From Actinomadura syzygii (lineage in GTDB: Bacteria > Actinomycetota > Actinomycetes > Streptosporangiales > Streptosporangiaceae), in the NCBI RefSeq assembly GCF_008085905.1, contig NZ_VSFF01000020.1, positions 1-64,000 of the forward strand: a stretch of DNA of 64,000 nucleotides. Direction: 5' to 3'. Position 1 is the first letter of the stretch. Each line of letters opens with the position of its first letter. This document shows, piece after piece, positions 25,501 through 33,707 of this stretch. Under the pieces are notes generated by a model. It saw only the letters and a list, made by a program, of their open reading frames with translations. It was not told the origin of the DNA and did no database searches. Made by a program: the position numbers and the translations under genes.

Positions 25501-26427
25501 ATGTGGCGCTACGCCCTCCGGCGGCTCCTCCAGGCGGTCCCGGTGTTCATCGGCACCACGCTGCTGATCTACGCGATGGTGTTCGCGCTGCCCGGCGACC
25601 CGATCCAGGCGCTCGCCGGGGACAAGCCCGTCCCGGAGAACGTCCTGCAGACGCTCCGCGAGCGGTACAACCTGAACGACCCGCTGCTCATCCAGTACGG
25701 CAAGTACATGTGGGGGCTCGTCCACGGCGACCTCGGCGAGAACTACACCGGCCAGAGCGTGTCGGAGATGCTCGGCGGCCGCTGGACGGTCACCGCGCGG
25801 CTCGCGCTCACCGCGTGGATCTTCGAGATGGTCGTCGGGATCGCGCTCGGCGCCTGGGCGGGGCTGCGCCGGGGAAGGCTCGCCGACACCCTCGTCCTCG
25901 GCGGGACGACGCTGGTCATCGCGGTGCCGGTGTTCGTCCTCGGGTACACGGCGCAGCTCCTGTTCGGGCTGCACTGGAAGATCTTCCCCACCGCCGGAAC
26001 GGACGACGGCTGGCCGATGAGCTACATCCTGCCCGGGATCGTCCTCGGCTCGCTCGGCCTGTCGTACGTTGCGCGGCTGACCCGGACGAGCCTCGCCGAG
26101 AACCTGCGCGCCGACTACGTCCGCACCGCGAACGCCAAGGGGCTCTCGCGGACGCGGGTCGTCGGGCGGCACGCGCTGCGCAACTCGCTGATCCCGGTCG
26201 TCACCTACCTCGGCGTCGACTTCGGGAACCTGATGGGCGGCGCGATCGTGACCGAGGGGATCTTCAACCTGCCCGGCATCGGGCAGCAGGTGTTCACGTC
26301 CATCCAGCTCAAGGAGGGGCCGGTGGTGGTCGGCGCGGTCACCGTGCTGGTCCTGATCTTCCTGCTGGTCAACCTGGTCGTGGACCTGCTGTACGGCGTC
26401 CTCGACCCGAGGATCCGCTATGAGTGA
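25501..26427 (+). CDS. Oligopeptide ABC permease, DppB type (308 aa)
   Basis: A binding-protein-dependent permease with six TM segments, starting with MWRYALRRLLQAVPVFIGTT as in DppB/OppB. The EAA loop is YVRTANAKGLSRTRVVGRHALRNSLIP (about 203-229), the contact for the ATPase. It begins 6 bp after the binding-protein stop and overlaps the next permease by 8 bp. Confidence 0.92.
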   Translation: MWRYALRRLLQAVPVFIGTTLLIYAMVFALPGDPIQALAGDKPVPENVLQTLRERYNLNDPLLIQYGKYMWGLVHGDLGENYTGQSVSEMLGGRWTVTARLALTAWIFEMVVGIALGAWAGLRRGRLADTLVLGGTTLVIAVPVFVLGYTAQLLFGLHWKIFPTAGTDDGWPMSYILPGIVLGSLGLSYVARLTRTSLAENLRADYVRTANAKGLSRTRVVGRHALRNSLIPVVTYLGVDFGNLMGGAIVTEGIFNLPGIGQQVFTSIQLKEGPVVVGAVTVLVLIFLLVNLVVDLLYGVLDPRIRYE

Positions 26428-27340
26428 GGGCCCGGTGACGGCGCTGGAGCCGGACGGCGCGGCGGCGGTCGCGGTCGCGGGCGGCGAGATCGGCCGCGCC
26501 TCGCTGTGGGACGACGCCTGGCGCGACCTGCGCCGCCGCTGGGTGTTCTGGGGGTCGGCGGCGGTCCTCGCGCTGGTGACGCTGATGGCGGCCGTGCCCC
26601 GGCTGTTCACCGGGAAGGGCCCGAACGAGGGCTGCGACCCGAACGTGTCCAAGCTCGGGCCGTCCGGCGCGCACTGGTTCGGCACCGACCTCGCGGGCTG
26701 CGACTACTACGTGCAGGTCGTGCACGGCGCCCGTCCGACGCTGCTGATCGGCGTCGCCGTCACGCTGGTCGCGCTGCTGATCGCCGTGGTGTTCGGGACG
26801 CTCGCCGGGTACTACGGCGGCGTCGCGGACGCGCTGATCGCCCGGCTCACCGACGTGTTCTTCGGGCTGCCGTTCGTGCTCGGCGCCACGGTGATCCTCG
26901 TCGCGTTCCCCGGGCACGGCATGTGGGCGATGACGCTCGTGCTCGTCCTGCTCGGCTGGACGACGATGATCCGCATCATGCGCGGCCAGGTCATCTCCGT
27001 GCGGGACGCCGACTACGTGCAGGCGGCGCGGCTGCTCGGCGCGTCCGATCGGCGGATCATGGCCCGGCACGTGCTGCCGAACGCGATCGCCCCGGTGATC
27101 GTCGTCGCGACGCTCAACGTCGGCCACGTGATCGTGGGGGAGGCGACGCTCGACTTCCTCGGCGTCGGCCTCCAGTACCCGGAGGTGTCCTGGGGCCTCC
27201 AACTCGGCCAGGCCAAGGACTTCGTCGTCGACCACCCGCACCTGCTGATCTTCCCCGGGGTGTTCCTGTCGGCGACGGTCCTCAGCTTCCTGATGCTCGG
27301 CGACGCCGTCCGCGACGCCCTCGACCCGAAACTGCGGTGA
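26420..27340 (+). CDS. Oligopeptide ABC permease, DppC type (306 aa)
   Basis: The second permease. An N-terminal cytoplasmic tail of about 45 residues precedes TM1, as in DppC/OppC. The external loop after TM1 is longer and contains Cys at EGCDPN and AGCDYY, possibly a disulphide. The EAA loop is DYVQAARLLGASDRRIMARHVLPNAI. It overlaps DppB and is followed 5 bp later by the ATPase gene. Confidence 0.92.
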   Translation: MSEGPVTALEPDGAAAVAVAGGEIGRASLWDDAWRDLRRRWVFWGSAAVLALVTLMAAVPRLFTGKGPNEGCDPNVSKLGPSGAHWFGTDLAGCDYYVQVVHGARPTLLIGVAVTLVALLIAVVFGTLAGYYGGVADALIARLTDVFFGLPFVLGATVILVAFPGHGMWAMTLVLVLLGWTTMIRIMRGQVISVRDADYVQAARLLGASDRRIMARHVLPNAIAPVIVVATLNVGHVIVGEATLDFLGVGLQYPEVSWGLQLGQAKDFVVDHPHLLIFPGVFLSATVLSFLMLGDAVRDALDPKLR

Positions 27341-27345
27341 CGCCA

Positions 27346-28386
27346 ATGACCGAAGCGACCGGCGCGAAAGGCTCCACGGTTCCGGCGCCGCGCCCGGACG
27401 CCCCGCTCCTGGAGGTCGACGACCTGCACGTCCGGTTCCGGGTGCGCGGGCAGGACGTCCACGCCGTGAACGGCCTCTCCTACACCCTCGACGAGGGCGA
27501 GACGGTCGCGATCCTGGGGGAGTCGGGGTCGGGCAAGAGCGTCGCGGCGCAGGCCGTGATGGGCATCCTCGACGTCCCGCCCGCGCGGATCGAGCGCGGC
27601 TCGGTGAAGCTGCGCGGCACCGAACTGCTCGGCCTGCCGGAGCGGCGGCGACGCGAATACCGGGGCGACCGCGTCGCGATGGTCTTCCAGGACGCGCTGA
27701 CCGCCCTCAACCCGGTCTTCACCGTCGGGGACCAGATCCGCGAGCTGTACCGGGTGCGGCGCGGGCTCGGCCGCAAGGAGTCGAAGGCCAGGGCGGTCGA
27801 GCTGATGGAGCGGGTGCGGATCCCGTCCGCCGCGCGGCGGCTCGGCGACCATCCGCACCAGTTCTCCGGCGGCATGCGGCAGCGCATCATGATCGCGATG
27901 GCGCTGGCGCTGGAGCCGGACGTCCTCATCGCGGACGAGCCGACCACCGCGCTCGACGTGACCGTCCAGGCGCAGATCATGCGGCTGCTCGCCGACCTCC
28001 AGGACGAGCTGCGGATGGGCATGGTGCTGATCACCCACGACCTCGGCGTCGTCGCCGGGGTCGCGGACCGGATCGTCGTCATGTACGCCGGGTCGGTCGC
28101 GGAGCAGGCGCCCGCCCGCGCGCTGTACGCGCGTCCCGCCCACCCGTACACGCGGGGGCTGCTGGCGTCGGTGCCGCGGCTCGACCGGCGCGGCGGGCCG
28201 CTGCTGCCGATCGGGGGCGCGCCGCCGGACCCGGCCGCGCTGCCGTCCGGGTGCCCGTTCCACCCGCGCTGCCCGCGCGCCGAGGCGGTGTGCGCGGCGG
28301 AGCGGCCGCCGCTCGTCGCGGTCGCGCCCGGACACGACGCCGCCTGCCACTTCGCCGCGGAGGTGCACGGTGCCGAACCCGAGTGA
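27346..28386 (+). CDS. Oligopeptide ABC ATPase, DppD type (346 aa)
   Basis: A cytoplasmic ATPase. Walker A is GESGSGKSVAAQ, the signature FSGGMRQRIMIAMAL, Walker B VLIADEPTTALDVT and the switch THDLGVVAG. The C-terminal oligopeptide extension has the Cys-rich motif SGCPFHPRCPRAEAVC, which in DppD/OppD binds a 4Fe-4S cluster. It overlaps the next ATPase gene by 17 bp. Confidence 0.92.
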   Translation: MTEATGAKGSTVPAPRPDAPLLEVDDLHVRFRVRGQDVHAVNGLSYTLDEGETVAILGESGSGKSVAAQAVMGILDVPPARIERGSVKLRGTELLGLPERRRREYRGDRVAMVFQDALTALNPVFTVGDQIRELYRVRRGLGRKESKARAVELMERVRIPSAARRLGDHPHQFSGGMRQRIMIAMALALEPDVLIADEPTTALDVTVQAQIMRLLADLQDELRMGMVLITHDLGVVAGVADRIVVMYAGSVAEQAPARALYARPAHPYTRGLLASVPRLDRRGGPLLPIGGAPPDPAALPSGCPFHPRCPRAEAVCAAERPPLVAVAPGHDAACHFAAEVHGAEPE

Positions 28387-29389
28387 CGACCCGATCCTGC
28401 GGGCGGAGGGCCTCGCCAAGCACTACCCGGTGACCCGCGGCGTCGTGCTGAAACGCGCGGTCGGGCAGGTCAGGGCCGTGGACGGCGTCGACCTCGAACT
28501 GCGTCGCGGCGAGACGCTCGGCGTCGTCGGCGAGTCCGGCTGCGGGAAGTCGACGCTGGCGCGGCTGCTGCTCGCGGCCGAGCGCCCGACCGCCGGGACG
28601 GTGCGCTTCGACGGACGCGACGTCTTCGCCATGCGCCGACCGGAGCTTCGGGCGCTGCGCCGCCGCATCCAGATGGTGCTGCAGGACCCGTACTCGTCCC
28701 TCAACCCGCGCATGACGGTCGGGGACATCGTGGGGGAGCCGTTCGCCGTCCATCCGGAGGTCGCGCCGAAGGGGGAGCGGCGGAAACGTGTCCAGGAGTT
28801 GCTGGAGCTGGTCGGGCTCGACCCGGGGCATGTGAGCCGATACCCGCACCAGTTCTCGGGCGGGCAGCGGCAGCGCGTCGGGATCGCCCGCGCCCTCGCG
28901 CTGCGGCCCGACGTCGTCGTGTGCGACGAGCCGGTGTCCGCGCTGGACGTGTCCGTCCAGGCGCAGGTGATGAACCTGCTCGCCGAGCTCCAACGCGAAC
29001 TCGGGCTCGCGTACGTGTTCATCGCGCACGATCTGGCGGCCGTCCGGCACATCTCCGACCGGATCGCCGTCATGTACCTCGGCAAGGTCATCGAGACGGG
29101 CGACGAGGAGCAGATCTACGAGCACCCGACCCACCCGTACACGCAGGCGCTGCTGTCGGCCGTCCCCGTGCCCGACCCGGACGCGCCCGGCTGGACGAGG
29201 CGGATCCAGCTCGAAGGGGAGCCGCCGTCGCCGCTGGACCCGCCGTCCGGCTGCCGCTTCCGCACCCGCTGCTGGAAGGCCGAGCGGGTCTGCGCGGACG
29301 ACGAGCCCGCCCTCGCGGAGCGGGACGGCTCCGCCCACCCGAGCGCCTGCCACTTCGCCGCCGAAGACGCCGTCCCGGAGCCGACCTGA
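28370..29389 (+). CDS. Oligopeptide ABC ATPase, DppF type (339 aa)
   Basis: The partner ATPase of the importer. Walker A is GESGCGKSTLARLL, signature FSGGQRQRVGIARAL, Walker B VVVCDEPVSALDVS and switch AHDLAAVRH. The C-terminal SGCRFRTRCWKAERVC again carries four Cys. GTG 28370 lies inside the DppD gene after GGAGG. It closes the five-gene importer, which is complete in the window. Confidence 0.92.
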   Translation: MPNPSDDPILRAEGLAKHYPVTRGVVLKRAVGQVRAVDGVDLELRRGETLGVVGESGCGKSTLARLLLAAERPTAGTVRFDGRDVFAMRRPELRALRRRIQMVLQDPYSSLNPRMTVGDIVGEPFAVHPEVAPKGERRKRVQELLELVGLDPGHVSRYPHQFSGGQRQRVGIARALALRPDVVVCDEPVSALDVSVQAQVMNLLAELQRELGLAYVFIAHDLAAVRHISDRIAVMYLGKVIETGDEEQIYEHPTHPYTQALLSAVPVPDPDAPGWTRRIQLEGEPPSPLDPPSGCRFRTRCWKAERVCADDEPALAERDGSAHPSACHFAAEDAVPEPT

Positions 29390-29425
29390 CGGCCCGGCCC
29401 CATGGGGGTTCCGTAGGGTGGGGCC

Positions 29426-30286
29426 ATGGCACGCAAGGGCAGGCAGGGTCCGAGCGCGAACCTCTACGGGATCGACGCCGGGGAGGCCGAGCTGCTCCGC
29501 GACGCCGACCGCGACGGCGGCTGGATGCTGCTGATCGGCGGCGTGCCGCAGTCCTACGTGGACCTGTCCGACCCCACCTACCTCGACTTCGAGTACATGC
29601 GGCTGATGGGCGACGTCGTCGACGCGCTCGGCGTCGACGGGCGGGCGTTCGACGCCGTCCACGTCGGCGGCGCCGGGTGCACGCTGGCCCGGTACATCGC
29701 CGCCACCCGGCCGGGGTCGCGGCAGGTCGTCCTGGAGCCGGACGCGGGGCTGGTGCGGCTCGTCCGGGAGCAGCTGCCCGTCAAGAACGTGCCGGGCCTG
29801 CGGATCCGGGTCACCGACGGGCGCAGCGGCGTCGCGGCGCTCGCCGACGAGGCCGACGACCTCGTCGTCATGGACGCGTTCGCCGAGGCGTCGATGCCGC
29901 TCGAACTGGCCACCCGCGAGTTCGTCCTCGACGCGGCCCGCGTGCTGCGCCCCGGCGGCGTCTACCTCGTCAACGTCGCGGACGGGTTCCGGCTGCCGTT
30001 CGCGCGCCGCGTCGCCGCCACGGTCCGGTCGGTGTTCCGGCACACGCTGCTGATGGGCGACCCCGGCGTGCTGCGCGGGCGCCGGTTCGGCAACCTCATC
30101 GCGGCCGGGTCGCGCGAGCCGCTGCCGGTCGCCGAGCTGACCCGCCGCGCGGCGGGCGGGATCGTCCGGGCCCGGCTGCTGGACGGCGGCGACCTCGCCG
30201 CGTTCTGCGCGGGCGCCGCGCCGATCATGGACGGCGAGGAGATCGTCGCGCCCGTCCCGCCGCCTCAGGTGTTCGGCAAGCCCTGA
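29426..30286 (+). CDS. Spermidine-synthase-like methyltransferase-fold protein (286 aa)
   Basis: A Rossmann-fold nucleotide-binding protein: VHVGGAGCTLARYIAATRPG (about 79-98) is the glycine loop, VVLEPDAGLVRLVRE the acidic loop, and LVVMDAFAEASMP the region of the catalytic Asp in aminopropyltransferases. The N-terminal barrel of true spermidine synthases is shortened. Most such actinobacterial homologues have no proven activity. A hairpin (29396-29402 with 29419-29425) overlaps the ribosome-binding area just before ATG 29426 and may lower translation. It is placed 36 bp after the importer, with no obvious functional relation. Confidence 0.78.
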   Translation: MARKGRQGPSANLYGIDAGEAELLRDADRDGGWMLLIGGVPQSYVDLSDPTYLDFEYMRLMGDVVDALGVDGRAFDAVHVGGAGCTLARYIAATRPGSRQVVLEPDAGLVRLVREQLPVKNVPGLRIRVTDGRSGVAALADEADDLVVMDAFAEASMPLELATREFVLDAARVLRPGGVYLVNVADGFRLPFARRVAATVRSVFRHTLLMGDPGVLRGRRFGNLIAAGSREPLPVAELTRRAAGGIVRARLLDGGDLAAFCAGAAPIMDGEEIVAPVPPPQVFGKP

Positions 30287-30447
30287 CCCGAAACCCGCCG
30301 AAAGCCCCTACCCGGCGGCGGTACCTGGACGAATGCCGTGAACCCGCCCGAGGGACGGGTGGGCCGCGAGAGGCACCGGATTGCGGCCGTCCGGTTTACC
30401 GTCGCGTATCGGCCGCACGCGACCCCGCCATGTCCCATAATCGAGCG

Positions 30448-32451
30448 ATGGAGTCGTCCACCCGAATTCTGATTCTCGGCACGGATTCGTCGGGGAAAAT
30501 ACTCCAGTTCGACCGTAACGCCGTCGCAGTTCTGGCCAGAAATGGCGTCGAGCTGGACGGCGCCCTGCTCGACGAGGTCATCCCCGGCGCGCGGGAGCCG
30601 CTCCTGGAGGCGGTCAAGGCCGGGCGGGAGCGCACCGCCATGCTCCCCGTGGAGACCCGGTCCGGCGTGACGCTGGACGCGGTCGTCACCGTCCACCCGA
30701 TGAGCGGGAGCGCGCCGGACGTCGCGGCGCTCGCCGTCGTCAAGGTGCCGGTGCCGCTCGCCGACCGGTTCGTCGACCCCGCCGTCATCCGCCGCGCCCT
30801 GCTGGACGACGCCCTCCCGCGCATCGGCTCGACGCTCGACCTGGAGATCCTGGCGCGCGGCCTGATGGACGTGCTCGTCCCGCACTTCTGCAACTCCGGC
30901 GCGCTGCTCCTGCTGGAGAGCCACCTCGACGCCGACGAGCCGCCGGAGGGCCCGGACGGCCCGCAGCTCCGCCGGATGGCGATCGGGTTCGACGACGACG
31001 ACCCGTCCTGGGACGCGCTGTTCCCCACCGGCGAGTCGCTCGTCTACCCGCCGGGCACGCCGCACGCGCGGTGCCTGGAGACGGGCGAGGCGGTGCTGTG
31101 CCCGCCGCACGGCGACGGGTCGGCCGAGCTCGCCGCCGCCTGGGGCCGGCCGCCGGTCGGGAACATGCTGAAGGGCTCCTCGAAGCTGCTGCTGCCGGTC
31201 ACGTCGGCGGCGGGCGTCCTCGGCTTCCTCGCCTGCACCCGCAACGCCGCGCACCGCCCGTTCGACGCCTACGACGTCGAGATCGGGGTGGAGTTCGCCA
31301 ACCGCGCGTCGATCTTCGTGGAGAGCGCCCGGCAGTACTCGCGGGAGCGCGCGACCGCGCTCACCCTGCAGCGCAGCCTGCTGCCGACCGGGCTGTCGGC
31401 GCCGTCCCCGGTCGAGGTGCACCACCGGTACCTGCCGGGCAGCCGCCTCATCGAGGTCGGCGGCGACTGGTACGAGTCGATCGCGCTGCCCGGCGCCCGC
31501 GTCGCGCTCGTCGTCGGCGACGTCGCCGGGCACGGCGTGAAGGCCGCCGTCACCATGGGGCGGCTCCGCACCGCCATCCACACCCTGGCCGGCCTCGAAC
31601 TGCCGCCCGCCGAGGCGCTGGAGCGGCTCGACTCGCTGATGCGCACCCTCGGCGAGCGGGAGCCGCACTTCGCCACCTGCGCCTACGTCGTGTACGACGC
31701 GGTCAGCGGGCGCTGCGAGGTGGCGAGCGCCGGGCACCTGCCGCCGCTGCTCGTCCCGCCCGGCGCGGAGCCGGAGTACCTGCCGGTGCCGCCCGCGCCG
31801 CCGCTCGGCGTCGGCGGCGACGGCCCGATCGTCAGCCGCGAGTTCGCCGTCGAGGATGGCACGCTCCTCTTCCTCTACACCGACGGCCTCGTCGAGAACC
31901 GGGCCCGCGACATCGACGACGGGCTGGACAGGCTGCGCCACACGTTCGGGAACGGCGCGGCCGCGCGTCCGCTGGAGGACCTCTGCCAGGCCGCGCTCGA
32001 CGGCGTCTACGACGACCAGCACCGCGACGACATCGCGATGCTCGTGGCGCGGCTCGCGCGCATCCCGGAGGACCGGCACGCCACCTGGGAGCTGCCCGCC
32101 GACCCGGCCGCCGTCCGCCGGGCGCGCGGCCTGATCCGCGACCGGCTCGCCCGCTGGGGCCTGGACGACCTCGTCCACCCGACGATGCTGCTGGCGTCCG
32201 AGCTGGTCACGAACGCGATCCGGCACGCGGGCGGGCGGATCAGGCTGCGGCTCGTCCGGGAGGGCGGGCTCGTCTGCGAGGTCTTCGACTCCTCGGACGG
32301 GCGGCCCCGGGTCCGGCACCACGACGACGCCGAGGAGATGACCGAGTCGGGCCGCGGCCTGCACGTCGTCGGGCGCCTCGCGCAGCGCTGGGGCGTCCGC
32401 CGCACCCCGGACGGCAAGGTCGTCTGGTGCGAGCAGGGCCTCCCGCGCTGA
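30448..32451 (+). CDS. SpoIIE-type PP2C phosphatase with PAS/GAF-like sensor and C-terminal HATPase (667 aa)
   Basis: A multi-domain partner-switching protein. It has an N-terminal PAS-like segment (about 1-105, ILQFDRNAVAVLARNGVELDG), a GAF-like sensor (about 120-300), a SpoIIE/PP2C Ser/Thr phosphatase (about 310-530, VVGDVAGHGVKAA, FLYTDGLVENR, HRDDIAML metal ligands) and a C-terminal RsbW-like kinase ATPase (540-667, ASELVTNAIRHAGG; ESGRGLHVVGRL). Phosphatase and anti-sigma-type kinase in one chain imply that it toggles a STAS antagonist. ATG 30448 is chosen: CATAAT (30436-30441) would place transcription start near it, so it may be leaderless. ATG 30430 is the alternative. It is convergent with the secreted M15-like gene. 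Confidence 0.87.
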   Translation: MESSTRILILGTDSSGKILQFDRNAVAVLARNGVELDGALLDEVIPGAREPLLEAVKAGRERTAMLPVETRSGVTLDAVVTVHPMSGSAPDVAALAVVKVPVPLADRFVDPAVIRRALLDDALPRIGSTLDLEILARGLMDVLVPHFCNSGALLLLESHLDADEPPEGPDGPQLRRMAIGFDDDDPSWDALFPTGESLVYPPGTPHARCLETGEAVLCPPHGDGSAELAAAWGRPPVGNMLKGSSKLLLPVTSAAGVLGFLACTRNAAHRPFDAYDVEIGVEFANRASIFVESARQYSRERATALTLQRSLLPTGLSAPSPVEVHHRYLPGSRLIEVGGDWYESIALPGARVALVVGDVAGHGVKAAVTMGRLRTAIHTLAGLELPPAEALERLDSLMRTLGEREPHFATCAYVVYDAVSGRCEVASAGHLPPLLVPPGAEPEYLPVPPAPPLGVGGDGPIVSREFAVEDGTLLFLYTDGLVENRARDIDDGLDRLRHTFGNGAAARPLEDLCQAALDGVYDDQHRDDIAMLVARLARIPEDRHATWELPADPAAVRRARGLIRDRLARWGLDDLVHPTMLLASELVTNAIRHAGGRIRLRLVREGGLVCEVFDSSDGRPRVRHHDDAEEMTESGRGLHVVGRLAQRWGVRRTPDGKVVWCEQGLPR

Positions 32452-32477
32452 CCCTCCCCACGTCGGGCGCGCGACGG

Positions 32478-33623
32478 TCAGTGGAGGACCGAGACGTGCA
32501 CGTGGTCGTAGTGGTTCTGCGTGATGCTCCCGCGGTCCTCCATGGGCCGCCAGCCGCCGCCCCGCACGTTCCAGATGCGCTGCCGCCAGATGACGTAGGA
32601 GATCCCGAGGCGGCGCGCGTTCGCGACCGCGTACGCGGCCACCTGGTCGCCGTGCCGGCGGGCGGCCTCGGTCGGCGCGCGGCCGCCGGTGCTCTCCATG
32701 AAGTCGCAGGCGCGGCCGTCGCCGTGGTCCTGCGGGTCGCCGGTGGAGCGGTGGCAGCCGATCGTCGGGAACGGGCCGAACATCCCGGCGATCTCCAGCA
32801 GCGCGGTCCGCATGGTGGGGGTCATCATGTTGCCGGTGATGGGGGAGCGGCCGCCGGCCACGCCGTCGGGGCGCCCGGTCAGCTCAGGCCCGGCGCATTT
32901 CGCGGTCTTCGGCGACGTCCGCGCCGGGGCGAGCGCGGCGACCCTCGTCCCGCGCGGAAGGATCTTCTTCAGCCGGGCCGCGAGCGCGCGGGTATCGGTC
33001 CTCGGGGCGCTGATGACGAGGGCGTTGCCGTCCGGCATGCCGAGCGCGCGGGCCTGCTCGCGGGACACGACGGCGTCCACGTCGCCGATGCCGAGCGCCG
33101 CGTAGGCGCCGACGCGGACGCGTCCCGGTCCGGTGCTGCGGCCCGCCTCGACGACCGTGCCGAGCGGGAACGCGCCGTCGCGGCCCTGCTCGAACGAGAC
33201 GGCGAGGCCGCCCGCCGCGATCGTCTGCCAGAGCCGGTCGGACTCGGCGGTCGGCTCCGGCGCGAACGCCCGGAACCCGGACGGGTCGACGCCGAGCAGC
33301 CCCATCCGCTGCCCGCCGACCATGGCGCGGGCGGCGTCCACGACGGCGACGCCCGCGACGCCCTTCAGCCCGCGCGCCCGCTCGACGGCGCGGGGCGGCA
33401 GCGAGGACGCCCCGGCGACGAGCAGGTGCGGCGTGTACCGGCGGGTCAGCGGCGCGACGGCGGGGACGCGCGGCGCGGCGGCCCGGTCCACCGACACGAG
33501 GCCGTCGCGGCGCTCGGGACGGCCGGACGCCCGCCACGAGACCGCGACCGCGCCGTCCACCGCGAGCGTGAGGACGATCCCCGCCGCGATGCCCGTGGAG
33601 AGGGCCCTTCCGGTCCGTCGCAT
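32478..33623 (-). CDS. Secreted M15-like (ARB_07466/VldE-type) protein (381 aa)
   Basis: An N-terminal signal anchor (about 7-29) follows basic MRRTGR. Residues 30-235 form an uncharacterised exterior domain that resembles MacB/FtsX periplasmic domains (GRVRVGAYAALGIGDVDAVVS). The C-terminal 140 residues match the D-Ala carboxypeptidase-like fold: Cys at TIGCHRSTGD, Asp/His pairs DHGDGRACDFMES and the terminal NHYDHVHVSVLH. These resemble the His/Asp/His zinc set of M15 peptidases. A cell-wall peptide hydrolase role is inferred; many family members are unproven. It lies 84 bp downstream of the signalling operon on the same strand and might be its last gene. Confidence 0.78.
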   Translation of the reverse strand: MRRTGRALSTGIAAGIVLTLAVDGAVAVSWRASGRPERRDGLVSVDRAAAPRVPAVAPLTRRYTPHLLVAGASSLPPRAVERARGLKGVAGVAVVDAARAMVGGQRMGLLGVDPSGFRAFAPEPTAESDRLWQTIAAGGLAVSFEQGRDGAFPLGTVVEAGRSTGPGRVRVGAYAALGIGDVDAVVSREQARALGMPDGNALVISAPRTDTRALAARLKKILPRGTRVAALAPARTSPKTAKCAGPELTGRPDGVAGGRSPITGNMMTPTMRTALLEIAGMFGPFPTIGCHRSTGDPQDHGDGRACDFMESTGGRAPTEAARRHGDQVAAYAVANARRLGISYVIWRQRIWNVRGGGWRPMEDRGSITQNHYDHVHVSVLH

Positions 33624-33707
33624 CGCGCCCCGATCCGTCGCCGCCGTCCGCCGCCGTCCGCCCTGCCGCCGTCTGCCGCATAGTAGGCGAGGCGGGGCGC
33701 GGCGGCA

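Noticed and set aside
23815..26685. 956-codon minus-strand frame opposite the peptide importer
   Set aside because: It is a shadow of the dppA-B genes, rich in Asp/Val/Arg/His repeats, with no domain.
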